This document shows positions 54,910 to 63,970 of a stretch of 64,000 bases of DNA, piece after piece (position 1 is the first letter of the stretch; every line of letters begins with the position of its first letter). The translations under genes were made by a program, and so were the position numbers. Source of the DNA: Subtercola boreus (GTDB lineage Bacteria; Actinomycetota; Actinomycetes; Actinomycetales; Microbacteriaceae). Where the stretch lies: NCBI RefSeq assembly GCF_006716115.1, contig NZ_VFOO01000001.1:372001-436000 (forward strand), read 5' to 3'. Below the pieces are notes generated by a model, which ran no database searches, was not told the DNA's origin, and was given only the letters and a program-made list of their open reading frames with translations.

Positions 54910-55800
54910 ATGACCTCATCCATCACCAAAGTTGTGATTCCTGCGGCCGGCCTCGGAACGAGATTCCTGCCCGCGACAAAGGCAATGCCCAAAGAGATGC
55001 TGCCCGTCGTCGACAAGCCGGCCATCCAGTACGTCGTCGAGGAGGCGGTCGCCGCCGGGCTCGTCGATGTGCTCGTGATCATCGGTCGCAACAAGAACGC
55101 CCTGGCCAACCACTTCGATCGCAACACGGAGCTCGAGCACACGCTCGAGCAGAAGGGTGACAACAAGAAGCTGGCACTCGTCGCGGAGGCCAGCGCCCTG
55201 GCCGACGTGCACTTCGTGCGGCAGGGTGACCCGAAGGGCCTCGGCCACGCGGTGCTGCGGGCGAAAGCGCACGTGGGCAACCAGCCGTTCGCCGTCATGC
55301 TCGGCGACGACCTGATCGACGCCCGCGACGTGCTGCTGACGAAGATGCTCGAGGTGCAGGACTCCCGCCAGGCCAGCGTGATCGCGCTGATGGAGGTCGA
55401 GCCGTCGCAGGCGCACCTCTACGGCATCGCCTCGATCGAGGAGACGGGCGAAGACGACGTGGTACGGATCACCGGCCTCGTCGAGAAGCCCGAACCCGGC
55501 ACCCAGCCGTCGAACCTCGCGATCATCGGCCGCTACGTGCTCCGCCCCGAGGTGTTCGACGTTCTGGAGACCACGCAGCCCGGCAAGGGCGGCGAGATCC
55601 AGCTGACGGATGCCCTCGAGACCCTGGTGGAGCAGCCCGAGCTCGCCGGGGGTGTCTACGGCGTCGTGTTCCGCGGTCGTCGGTACGACACCGGGGACCG
55701 TCTGGACTACATCAAGGCGATCATCCGGCTCGCCAGTGAGCGCGAAGACCTCGGCCCGGACCTCCGGCCCTGGATCAAGGAGTTCGCCGAAGGGATCTGA
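54910..55800 (+). CDS. galU: UTP-glucose-1-phosphate uridylyltransferase
   Basis: 296 residues. The nucleotide-binding start VVIPAAGLGTRFLPATKAMPKEMLP and later VEKPEP, GKGGEIQLTDA and RYDTGDRLDY are diagnostic. It makes UDP-glucose for wall polysaccharide, glycolipid and trehalose synthesis. TACCCT plus seven bases before the ATG suggests a leaderless mRNA. In many actinobacteria a MoeA-like glp gene follows; here the acetyltransferase comes directly. Confidence 0.97.
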   Translation: MTSSITKVVIPAAGLGTRFLPATKAMPKEMLPVVDKPAIQYVVEEAVAAGLVDVLVIIGRNKNALANHFDRNTELEHTLEQKGDNKKLALVAEASALADVHFVRQGDPKGLGHAVLRAKAHVGNQPFAVMLGDDLIDARDVLLTKMLEVQDSRQASVIALMEVEPSQAHLYGIASIEETGEDDVVRITGLVEKPEPGTQPSNLAIIGRYVLRPEVFDVLETTQPGKGGEIQLTDALETLVEQPELAGGVYGVVFRGRRYDTGDRLDYIKAIIRLASEREDLGPDLRPWIKEFAEGI

Positions 55801-55839
55801 TGCGTCCGAGTGCTCCCGGCGCGGTGATTATCATTGGCT

Positions 55840-56493
55840 ATGTTCGTTCCGACCCTTCACGACGATGCCATCGGCATTCGCCCCATCCGCGTCCGTGATT
55901 CGAAGGCGCTCGAGGGCGAACTGATCTCCAACCGGGCGTGGCTCCGCAAGTGGGAGGCCACCAGCCCGAACGCGCCCCTGTCGTTCGACACCCGGGCGAG
56001 CATCCGTTCGCTGCAACAGAACGCCCGGGCGGGGTTCGGCCTGCCGTTCGTGATCGAGTACCAGGGCCAGCTGGCCGGCCAGCTGAACGTGTCGTCGATC
56101 AGCTACGGGTCGGTGTCGTCGGCGAGCATCGGCTACTGGGTGTCGGAGCGGTTCGCCGGGCTGAACATCACCCCGACGGTCGTGGCTCTCGCCACCGACT
56201 ACTGTTTCGCGTCGGTGGGTCTACACCGCATGGAGATCTGCATCCGGCCGGAGAACGCGCCGAGCCTGCGCGTGGTGGAGAAGCTGGGGTTCCGCTACGA
56301 GGGGCTGCGGCGGCGCTACATCCACATCAACGGCGACTGGCGCGACCACTTCTGCTTCGCGCTGGTGGGCGAGGAACTGCCGGTCGGGGTGCTTCAGCGC
56401 TGGCAGCAGGGGCTCGTTCCGGCGGGGCAGGGCAGCGTGCCGGAGGCGGATCGGGTCGAGGCGCTGACGCCGATCGCCACGCGCAACCGGTGA
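55840..56493 (+). CDS. RimJ/RimL-type GNAT acetyltransferase
   Basis: 217 residues from the ATG at 55840. It has RPIRVRDSKAL, GYWVSERFAGLNITPTVVALATDY, and RPENAPSLRVVEKLGFRYEGLRRRYIHINGDWRDH, typical RimJ-like acetyl-CoA and substrate motifs. Members acetylate N-termini of ribosomal or other proteins. The position between galU and sepX/glpR is conserved. TATCAT lies five bases before the ATG. Confidence 0.92.
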   Translation: MFVPTLHDDAIGIRPIRVRDSKALEGELISNRAWLRKWEATSPNAPLSFDTRASIRSLQQNARAGFGLPFVIEYQGQLAGQLNVSSISYGSVSSASIGYWVSERFAGLNITPTVVALATDYCFASVGLHRMEICIRPENAPSLRVVEKLGFRYEGLRRRYIHINGDWRDHFCFALVGEELPVGVLQRWQQGLVPAGQGSVPEADRVEALTPIATRNR

Positions 56494-56612
56494 GCGGATT
56501 CGCCGTCTGAGCCCTGGATGCCCGCGGGTCGATCGGGTGGGCATCCGGCACTCGCGGCGACACGCGCCGTCGGTTGGGCCGAATTCCGCGCCGCGCCTCA
56601 TACCGTAGACCC

Positions 56613-57782
56613 ATGACAACGGACTGGCTCGGCGGAGGACTCATCGTCGCCCTGGCCGCCGTGCTCTGGCTGATCTACCTGTTGCCGACCTGGTTCCGGC
56701 GGAACGAATTCCTCTCGACCGAGAGGAACGTCGTGCGGTTGCAGCAGACGCTGCGTATCCTTGCCGAGACGAGCGAGGTGCCCGATGAGGTGCACGTCGA
56801 GGCGAATGCGCGGAGTGTCGCCGAGCAGCAGCGTGTGCTGAAGAAGGCGAACGCGCAGAACCTGCTGGCGGAACGTGCGGGCCTCCAGACGCTGATCGAG
56901 CAGGGGCGTGCAGCGCAGGCGGCAGCCCTCAGTCGCAACCTCGAAGATGCTTCCAGCGCCGATTCCGGAGAACACGAGACCATCGTGTTGGCACCGCGGC
57001 CCCCGGCCCTCACTTTCCGCCAGGCGTCGCTGAAGCTCCGGCGGGCGCGGGCGGCGACCTCGGGCATCCTGCTGCTGGCGCTCGCCGTCGCGGTACTGGG
57101 CGGCGTACAGGTTGCCGTCAACGGTGCCTGGGTGGTTCTGGTCGTCGGCCTGATCGCGGCGACGCTCTGCGTGACACGGCTGGGGCGGCTCGCACGCGAC
57201 GGCCGGGCGCTGCAGAGCCGCGGCATCGCTGGAGAATCCGCTGCCACGGCGCCTGTCTCCGGTGCGGGCCGGGACTCGGCGCGTGCCTCCCGCGTGCCCG
57301 AGTATGTGTTCGCCGATGAGGATGTCGCGCTGTCAGCCGCCGGATCTACGGGTTATGCCGCTGAGGTCGTCGACGGGCCTGATGCGGGTGTCGTGGTCGA
57401 CGAGGGCATGACACTCGCCGACGACGGATCCGGCTGGACCCCGGTGCCGCTGCCGAAGCCCCTGTACGTCGGTCACCGACGGATCGACGGGGACATGCCC
57501 GTCTCGGCATACGTCGCGGAGACAGCGGAGAGGGCCGAGCAGGCGCTCCGCGCGGCCGCCCGTGACTCGGAGCAGGCCCTGCGCAGAAACCAGCGCGCAG
57601 AGACGGCAGTGGATGTCCCGGAGGAACTCCTCCACACCGGAACCACTGAGGCGCCCACTGTGACCCTTCCGCCCCTTCCGCAGGCGGCCCCCAGCCGGTT
57701 CGCGTCGATGGGCGTGATCGACGCGGCCGAGACGGGGGCGATCGACGTGGACCGGGTGCTCGCCCGCCGCCGCGCCGGCTAG
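56613..57782 (+). CDS. sepX: Divisome membrane protein SepX/GlpR
   Basis: 389 residues from the ATG at 56613 (TACCGT plus six bases upstream). The start GGLIVALAAVLWLIYLLPTWFRRNE and the following helix LQQTLRILAET match SepX/GlpR, with a pair of central membrane helices (about 150-195) and a long acidic/disordered C-terminus. SepX of Streptomyces stabilises FtsZ rings; GlpR of corynebacteria is the membrane receptor for the gephyrin-like Glp. The galU-rimJ-sepX order supports the call. Glp itself is not in this cluster. Confidence 0.82.
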   Translation: MTTDWLGGGLIVALAAVLWLIYLLPTWFRRNEFLSTERNVVRLQQTLRILAETSEVPDEVHVEANARSVAEQQRVLKKANAQNLLAERAGLQTLIEQGRAAQAAALSRNLEDASSADSGEHETIVLAPRPPALTFRQASLKLRRARAATSGILLLALAVAVLGGVQVAVNGAWVVLVVGLIAATLCVTRLGRLARDGRALQSRGIAGESAATAPVSGAGRDSARASRVPEYVFADEDVALSAAGSTGYAAEVVDGPDAGVVVDEGMTLADDGSGWTPVPLPKPLYVGHRRIDGDMPVSAYVAETAERAEQALRAAARDSEQALRRNQRAETAVDVPEELLHTGTTEAPTVTLPPLPQAAPSRFASMGVIDAAETGAIDVDRVLARRRAG

Positions 57783-57848
57783 ACCCTCCCGACGGGCGGT
57801 TGGTTCGACGATGGTGCTCGCTCGTGATAACCTTGCGAAGCAGTTTTC

Positions 57849-57921
57849 GGGGCTATGGCGCAGTTGGTAGCGCGCCTCGTTCGCATCGAGGAGGTCAGGA
57901 GTTCGAATCTCCTTAGCTCCA
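57849..57921 (+). tRNA. tRNA-Ala (anticodon CGC)
   Basis: Acceptor GGGGCTA/TAGCTCC (one wobble), D arm GGCGCAGTTGGTAGCGC in two parts, anticodon stem CCTCG/CGAGG with loop TTCGCAT (anticodon CGC), and T arm AGGAG-TTCGAAT-CTCCT. Reads GCG codons. Confidence 0.95.
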
Positions 57922-58036
57922 CCGGTACTGCAGAGAAGTGGGCCGTTTCCTTCGGGGAGCGGCCCTCTTCCCGTTGTACGCTCGAACTCGTTGCACACTC
58001 CTGGCACCGTCGCCGTTCACGTTCGAAAGCAGACCG

Positions 58037-59734
58037 ATGAGAAGTCCTGTCACCGCCCGCCGCTGGCCCCTGGTCGTGACTACTGCGGCCCTCGTGGCCG
58101 GGTCGGTGGTCGTGGCCGTGCCGTCGACCGCCAGTGCCGCGACTGGGTACCACATCAGTGGGCACGTGACGCTCGGCACGAAACTCGCGGGGGCGGGCGC
58201 CGTCGATGTCACCTACATCACTGCATCGTCGAGCGGCCTGTTCCCGTCGGAGACGACGACCGATTCCACGGGGGCCTTCTCCTTCGACGTTCCGACGAAC
58301 ACCCGCTTCATCCTGCAGGTCGCCAACACGGGCCCGGGGAACTTCGCGCCGTACACCTCGTCCCCGCTCGGCGGGCCCTCGTGTTCGGTGGAGGACTGGA
58401 TCGATCCGACCGCTGACATCAGCGGCCTCGACATCACCCTCCCCGTGGGCGGCGAGATCTCCGGCACCGTGACGGATGCGGCGGGCAAGCCTCTCGCCGA
58501 CGTCGATCCCATCGCGCAGGACATCAACAGCTGTTCGACCATCGACAGCGCGTACCCGAAGTCGCAGGTCTTCGCGCCCGCGACCGGGGCCGATGGGAAG
58601 TACCGCGTGCGGAACCTCCCCGTGGCGACCTCTTTCCAGGTGCAGTTCTACGCCGGCGGGGAGACCAACTCGTTCGTGCGCCAGTACCTCGGTGAGGCCC
58701 CCTGGGCGCCGTACGGCGGCACCTACGCCGTGACCGCGGGCAAGACCCTCACGAAGAACATGACGCTGTTCGCGGGCGGCACGCTGACCGGTTCGATCAC
58801 CTGCACCTGCGACCGCGCTGCCTTCGAACCCTCAGAGGTGCAGGTCGACCTCGAGGGACTCGACCCGGTCAGCCGGCAGTGGGTGAGGTACACCGAAGCG
58901 GTGGTGACCCGTGACGGTGACGCAACCTCCTATTCCGCGAACTACCTCACTCCCGGCAGCTACCGTGTGACCACGTCGTCGACGCTCGACGGGTTCACCA
59001 CGTCGTCGTCGGCGCCGGTCACGGTGGTCGATGCGGTGAGTACAGTGCAGAACGTGCGGCTGGCGTCGGCCGCGACATCCAACCCGGGGGTGAGCCCGGC
59101 CGTCAACTCCTTCATCACGGCGCTGTACAGGGACTTCCTCGGCCGCACGCCCTCGGCGCCTGAGGTGAAGGGCTGGGCGGCGAACCTGGCCGCCGGCGCG
59201 CCGCGCACGTCGATCGCCGTCGGGTTCGCCGACAGCGACGAGTACCGGCTGATCCGGATCGATGCGGCGTACCACTCGATCCTCTGGCGGGGTCCGGATG
59301 CCGCGGGGCGCGCGTACTGGCTCGACCAGATGCACCGCGGGGTGATCCGCACCGAAGACATCGAGAAGCAGTTCTACGCCTCGCAGGAGTACGTGGACAA
59401 TCGTGGTGGCACGCAGCAGTCCTGGGTGGGCGCGATCTATCTCGACCTCCTGAAGCGCAACCCGAGCGTGTCGGACATCTCCTTCTGGTCGCGGGCGGCC
59501 GACCAGCAGGGGCGTGTCGCGATCACGGTCTCGTTCTGGCAGTCGCAGGAGACGGCCGAGCGTCGCGTGTCGGCCATGTACGCCTCCTACCTCGGCCGCA
59601 CCCCCGACCAGGGCGGGCTGGCGGCCTGGACGGGCTACGACCTCGCGAACGGCGACTCGGTCACGCGCTCGAGCCTCACCTCGAGCGACGAGTACTTCAC
59701 GCTCGCGGCGAAGCGGTTCCCGGTCGCGCCGTGA
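58037..59734 (+). CDS. Secreted DUF4214 surface protein
   Basis: 565 residues. The signal peptide (about 8-34) ends ASAATGYH. The N-terminal half carries carboxypeptidase-regulatory-like beta domains (GGEISGTVTDAAGKPLADV). The C-terminal 210 residues hold DUF4214 units: ALYRDFLGRTPSAPEVKGW, IYLDLLKRNPSVSDISFW and MYASYLGRTPDQGGLAAW. Such proteins sit on the cell surface and may bind polysaccharide. The in-frame extension upstream covers the tRNA flank and is not coding. Confidence 0.88.
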   Translation: MRSPVTARRWPLVVTTAALVAGSVVVAVPSTASAATGYHISGHVTLGTKLAGAGAVDVTYITASSSGLFPSETTTDSTGAFSFDVPTNTRFILQVANTGPGNFAPYTSSPLGGPSCSVEDWIDPTADISGLDITLPVGGEISGTVTDAAGKPLADVDPIAQDINSCSTIDSAYPKSQVFAPATGADGKYRVRNLPVATSFQVQFYAGGETNSFVRQYLGEAPWAPYGGTYAVTAGKTLTKNMTLFAGGTLTGSITCTCDRAAFEPSEVQVDLEGLDPVSRQWVRYTEAVVTRDGDATSYSANYLTPGSYRVTTSSTLDGFTTSSSAPVTVVDAVSTVQNVRLASAATSNPGVSPAVNSFITALYRDFLGRTPSAPEVKGWAANLAAGAPRTSIAVGFADSDEYRLIRIDAAYHSILWRGPDAAGRAYWLDQMHRGVIRTEDIEKQFYASQEYVDNRGGTQQSWVGAIYLDLLKRNPSVSDISFWSRAADQQGRVAITVSFWQSQETAERRVSAMYASYLGRTPDQGGLAAWTGYDLANGDSVTRSSLTSSDEYFTLAAKRFPVAP

Positions 59735-59808
59735 CGGACGAGGTACCGGGCCGCCCGTAGGGAGATCTGTCCCGGTCGGTGGGCGACGCGGCTGGAGGGG
59801 CCCCGCCC

Positions 59809-61632
59809 TCAGCCGAGCGCGGGCAGCGCCGGCTTCGTGGGGGAGTAGAGCCAGGCGTCGAAGAAGCTCGCGAGGTTCTGTCCGGAGACCTTCTCGGCGT
59901 AGGCGATGAACTGCTCCGTCGTGACCGAGTGGCCGGCGTTCTCGCTCGCCCAGCCCTTCAGGATCTGGAAGAAGCTGTCGTCGCCCACCGTCGTGCGGAG
60001 CGCCTGCAGCGTCATGCCGCCCCGCGTGTAGACCGGCCCGTCGAAGATGCCCGCGGCGCCCGGGTCGGCGACCACAGTCGTCCAGAAGGCGTCGTCGTCG
60101 GCCGGGTCGTCGCTGCCTGTGGGATTGGCGTAGGCGGCTTCGAACGACTGCTCCGTCGTCGGCCCGCCGGTGTGTTCGGCCCAGAGCCATTCGGCGTAGG
60201 TGGCGAATCCCTCGTTCAGCCAGATGTCCGACCAGCGCTCCATCGAGACGCTGTCGCCGTACCACTGGTGGGCGAGTTCGTGCACCACGACCGAGGCGTC
60301 GGCGTCGGAGGGGAAGGCCCAGCTCGGGTAGATCGGGCGGGTCTGGTTCTCGAGCGCATAGGGGAGGTAGTCATTCGGAGTCGGCCCGAAGTCGGCGATG
60401 GCGATACCGCCCGCCTCGCTGAACGGGTAGGCCCCGAACGACTGCGACAGGAAGGAGATGACCTCGGGCTCGTCGTCGAAGATGGAGGTCGCGACGTCGC
60501 CCACGAAGACCCCGTCTCCCGCGTCCTGCGTGAAGAGGGCGGGTGCGACCGCGTTGTAGTAGGCGATGCCGCCTTCATCGTGCTCGGTGATCGTGTAGTC
60601 GCCGACGGTCGCGGTGGCGAGGTAGGTGGCCATCGGCTTCTCCATCTCCCAGTCCCAGGTGCTCGACGTTCCGGAGGTGGTGTGCGACGCGAGCCGGCCG
60701 TTGCCGATCACCTGGAGGCCGGCGGGAACGGTCATCCGCGTACTGAAGGTGGCCTTGTCTGCCGGATGATCGTTGGCGGGGAACCACGTCGCGGCGACCC
60801 GGGGCTGGCCGACGACGACCGCTCCGTCGTTCGTCGGGAACACGCCGGCCGGGCCGAAGGCGTCGCTGATCGTGATCGGGATCCCCGCGTAGGTCACGGT
60901 GGTCGTGAGGGTCGCACCGTTCAGGATGCCCGCCGGCGGTGTCACGGTGAGTTCCGTGCGCGGGGGAGTCGCGTCGCCGTCGGTGCTGCCGGGCGTCTGC
61001 GGCTGGCCGGTGGTGTCGCTGATCTGTGTCGTGGCGAGGCTCCAGGCGGCGGCGGATCCGTCGACCGTCAGGTCGCTGATGGTGATCGCGTCGGAGCCGT
61101 CGACGGCGCGGGTGTCGAAGTCGAGGTTGAACGCCGAGAGGTTCTGGGTGGCGGTCGCGGTGATGGTCGCGGTGCCCGAGAGTTCATGGGTGGCCGGGTC
61201 GTAGGCGAGGTCGAGGTCGTAGTGGCTCACGTCGTAGCCGCCGTTGCCGTCGAGGGGGAAGTAGCTGTCGCCGATGCCGGCTGCGCCCGGCTGGAAGTCG
61301 ACGGGGGCGGCCGTGCCGGTGGGAACCGGCGTCGGGGTGGGGGCCGCGGTGCCGGTCGGCACGGGTGCCGGCGTCGTCGTCGTGGGGGGCGGGGCGATCG
61401 CGCCGGCCGGGCAGGGGGAGGAGAGCGTCGCCGCGGAGCTCGCGGGCGGCGTCGCCGCTCCCGAGGCCAGCAGTGCCAGCACCAGCAGCGGCGCGGCGGC
61501 GAACATCGCCCCGCGACGGCGCCCGGTGCGGAGCATCAGGGCGGCGACACCGATGCCGACGGCGACGAGCGCCACAGCGATGAGCATCGGCGAGGCATCG
61601 AAGCCGGTGGCGGCGAGTTCGCAACTCTGCAT
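59809..61632 (-). CDS. Secreted M1-family metallopeptidase
   Basis: 607 residues. Zinc motif HELAH (451-455) with the third ligand Glu474 in LNEGFATYAEW; RGGMTLQALR and the C-terminal domain are typical of M1 aminopeptidases. The N-terminus is odd: a LAATG pentapeptide (6-10), a membrane helix, a RRRG charge cluster, then a second hydrophobic segment with Ala-rich cleavage-like site and a Pro/Thr linker before the enzyme. A later ATG at Met33 could be used. It probably digests peptides outside the cell. Confidence 0.9.
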   Translation of the reverse strand: MQSCELAATGFDASPMLIAVALVAVGIGVAALMLRTGRRRGAMFAAAPLLVLALLASGAATPPASSAATLSSPCPAGAIAPPPTTTTPAPVPTGTAAPTPTPVPTGTAAPVDFQPGAAGIGDSYFPLDGNGGYDVSHYDLDLAYDPATHELSGTATITATATQNLSAFNLDFDTRAVDGSDAITISDLTVDGSAAAWSLATTQISDTTGQPQTPGSTDGDATPPRTELTVTPPAGILNGATLTTTVTYAGIPITISDAFGPAGVFPTNDGAVVVGQPRVAATWFPANDHPADKATFSTRMTVPAGLQVIGNGRLASHTTSGTSSTWDWEMEKPMATYLATATVGDYTITEHDEGGIAYYNAVAPALFTQDAGDGVFVGDVATSIFDDEPEVISFLSQSFGAYPFSEAGGIAIADFGPTPNDYLPYALENQTRPIYPSWAFPSDADASVVVHELAHQWYGDSVSMERWSDIWLNEGFATYAEWLWAEHTGGPTTEQSFEAAYANPTGSDDPADDDAFWTTVVADPGAAGIFDGPVYTRGGMTLQALRTTVGDDSFFQILKGWASENAGHSVTTEQFIAYAEKVSGQNLASFFDAWLYSPTKPALPALG

Positions 61633-61790
61633 GGTTCCCCCGTATCAGAACGTCCGCTCACCTTATCCTCCCGGTGTTTCGGCGTGGTTTCGAAAGGGGA
61701 ACGAGACGGGTGGGCACCGACGGCTCCAGGGGCCTGTCAACCCCCGGGGCCCCACCCAAACCGTCGCCGTCGTGTGTTCGAACCCCCCAC

Positions 61791-62627
61791 ATGACAGAAA
61801 TCACTGCACACCACGGAATCTTCAGGAACACCGACCTCCACGTCGACGACACCGGTGGATCGGGTCGCCCGGTCGTGCTGATCCACGGCTGGCCGCTCTC
61901 CGGCGAGTCGTGGTCGGAGCAGGTTCCGGCCTTCGAGTCCGCCGGTTACCGGGTCATCACCTATGACCGCCGCGGGTTCGGTCGGAGCGACAAGCCGAAG
62001 ACCGGCTACACCTACGACACCCTCACCGAAGACCTCCACACCCTGCTCACCGAGCTCGACCTCACAGACGTCACGCTCGTCGGCTTCTCGATGGGTGGCG
62101 GCGAGGTCGCCCGCTACTTCACGAAATACGGCGCGGAACGCCTGCACAGCGTCGTGTTCGCTTCGGCGGTGCCGCCGTTCCTGCTCAAGGGGCCGACGAA
62201 CCCCGACGGCCCGCTCGACGCGGCGCAGGCGGCGAAGATGACGGCCGGCCTCACCGCTGACGAAGACGCCTTCTACGACGAGTTCACGACCCAGTTCTTC
62301 TCGGTCGACGGCGTGCTGAAGGTCACCGAGGAGCAGCGCCAGCAGGCGCTCGCGCTGGCCAAGCAGTCCAGCAAGCTCGCTTCTCTCGCCTGCATGGCGG
62401 CGTTCGCCTCCACCGACTTCCGGGAAGACCTCCCGAAGGTGTCTGTTCCGACCCTCGTGATCCACGGTGACGGCGACGGAACGGTTCCGTTCCAGGGTTC
62501 CGGTGCGCGCACGCACGAGGCCATCGCGGGCAGCGAACTCGTCGTGATCACGGGTGCGCCGCACGGCGTCACGGTGAGCAACCCCGAGGAGTGGAACGAA
62601 GCCGTTCTGGCCTTCCTCGCGAAGTAG
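61791..62627 (+). CDS. Alpha/beta hydrolase, chloroperoxidase-like
   Basis: 278 residues. The oxyanion region HGWPLSGESW, nucleophile elbow VGFSMGGGEVAR, catalytic Asp in VIHGDGDGTVPF and His in GAPHGVTVSNPEEW form a complete triad. Closest in pattern to cofactor-free haloperoxidases/perhydrolases and esterases. Natural substrate unknown. The in-frame extension upstream from 61674 lacks a good start. Confidence 0.93.
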   Translation: MTEITAHHGIFRNTDLHVDDTGGSGRPVVLIHGWPLSGESWSEQVPAFESAGYRVITYDRRGFGRSDKPKTGYTYDTLTEDLHTLLTELDLTDVTLVGFSMGGGEVARYFTKYGAERLHSVVFASAVPPFLLKGPTNPDGPLDAAQAAKMTAGLTADEDAFYDEFTTQFFSVDGVLKVTEEQRQQALALAKQSSKLASLACMAAFASTDFREDLPKVSVPTLVIHGDGDGTVPFQGSGARTHEAIAGSELVVITGAPHGVTVSNPEEWNEAVLAFLAK

Positions 62628-62734
62628 CCCAGCGCTCGCACCGCACTCACCGGGAGGGCGCAGCCGGAAATCTGCGCGAAATACCGATCACGTACCGTAC
62701 TTCCTGTAAGCACCATCAACATTCAGGAGTACTC

Positions 62735-63790
62735 GTGTTCAGTTGCCCGAAGGCCATGGAGTACGGCCCGTGCGGGGGCGTGCACGACGACGGCTCCTGC
62801 GAGGTCTCCCCGGATCCGTGCGTCTTCCTGCAGGCTCCCGCGCGACTGTTCGACGGGGTGCACCGCAGGGATGCCCCGCCCCTCCGCCCCGAGCCGGCCC
62901 CCCTCATCGAGGAGGGCCGGCTCATGGTCGCTCTGCTGGAGGATCGGCCCGTCATCATGAGCGACTTCCCGATCCGGGCTGCCGAACGAGCCGCGATGGC
63001 CGACGGAGCAGCGGTGCTCCGCCACGCAGTGGATGCGGTGCTCATCGGTGAGCCACCGAGCGTCTCGGTGCAGTTCGCACCCGCCTACCGGGTGCAGCTG
63101 CTGAAGAGCTTCGGTCTCGACGTCTGGACCAGTGTGAACTGCCGCGATCGCAACCGCGTCGCGCTCGAAGGCGAGCTGGCGGCGCTCGCCGACGCCGGCG
63201 TCTCGGGGGTGCACTGCATCACCGGTGACCACACCCTCCTGGGCCGGCGGCCCGAGGCGATGCCGGTCTTTGACCTCGACTCCACCCAGCTCGCCGCGCT
63301 CGCCCGGGCCCGCGGGCTCCTCGTGTCTGTGGCGGAGTCCCCGGATGCCCCTCCGCGCGGTACCCGCCCAGCCCGGTACGCCCAGAAGGTGCTCGCGGGG
63401 GCCCAGGTCTGTTTCATCAACATCTGTTCCGGCGCCGAGACGGTGCGGGAGTTCATCCGTGCCGCTCGGGCGGAGGGCGCGGGCGGGCACTTCATCCCCT
63501 GTGTGCCGTTCATCGTGGATGAGGGAAGCGCGGCCATCATGACCGGACTCAGCTCCCATGTGCTCCCGGCCGGGTACATCGAGCGGATCATGGGCTCGCT
63601 CGATCCCCGAGCGGAGGGCATCCGGGCGGCGGTCGAGCTCAGCCTCGAGTTCCTCGCCGTCGATGGGATCTCGGGCGTCTGCCTCTCCGGCGGTGGTACC
63701 CGCGGCGGTGAACTCGAGTACGCGGGCGCGATGGCGGAGGCGGCGGTGCTGCTGCGGAGCCGTCTGGCCGAGCGCTCCGGCATCGCCTGA
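62735..63790 (+). CDS. Methylenetetrahydrofolate reductase-like protein with N-terminal MTHFR_C module
   Basis: 351 residues from a GTG with AGGAG six bases upstream. The first 40 residues form the Cys-rich MTHFR_C module (FSCPKAMEYGPCGGV, SCEVSPDPCVF), which binds a metal or cluster in related proteins. The rest looks like the MTHFR TIM barrel (VHCITGDHTLLG, INICSGAE, HFIPCVPFI). In classical MetF the barrel stands alone. It may act in folate-dependent C1 transfer from an unusual methyl donor; this is inferred. Confidence 0.8.
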   Translation: MFSCPKAMEYGPCGGVHDDGSCEVSPDPCVFLQAPARLFDGVHRRDAPPLRPEPAPLIEEGRLMVALLEDRPVIMSDFPIRAAERAAMADGAAVLRHAVDAVLIGEPPSVSVQFAPAYRVQLLKSFGLDVWTSVNCRDRNRVALEGELAALADAGVSGVHCITGDHTLLGRRPEAMPVFDLDSTQLAALARARGLLVSVAESPDAPPRGTRPARYAQKVLAGAQVCFINICSGAETVREFIRAARAEGAGGHFIPCVPFIVDEGSAAIMTGLSSHVLPAGYIERIMGSLDPRAEGIRAAVELSLEFLAVDGISGVCLSGGGTRGGELEYAGAMAEAAVLLRSRLAERSGIA

Positions 63791-63901
63791 GTCGGCGGCC
63801 CCGATCGAAGCCCGAGAGTTCACCCGCTCGTTACACAGGCACGCCGTCTGTGACGAGCCGGAAACACAAGCGGCCTATTCTCAAAATGTAAGTAGGAATA
63901 A

Positions 63902-63915
63902 CAGTTATGTAACTG
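63902..63915. promoter_or_regulatory. Palindrome in the promoter of the last gene
   Basis: CAGTTA-TG-TAACTG is a perfect inverted repeat in an AT-rich stretch 56 bases before the next start. It may be an operator for the partial gene that follows. Confidence 0.35.
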
Positions 63916-63970
63916 ACTGCTAACAATCCCTGCCGCAGACCACCCCCCTGCCCTGACGAATGGAGTACCC

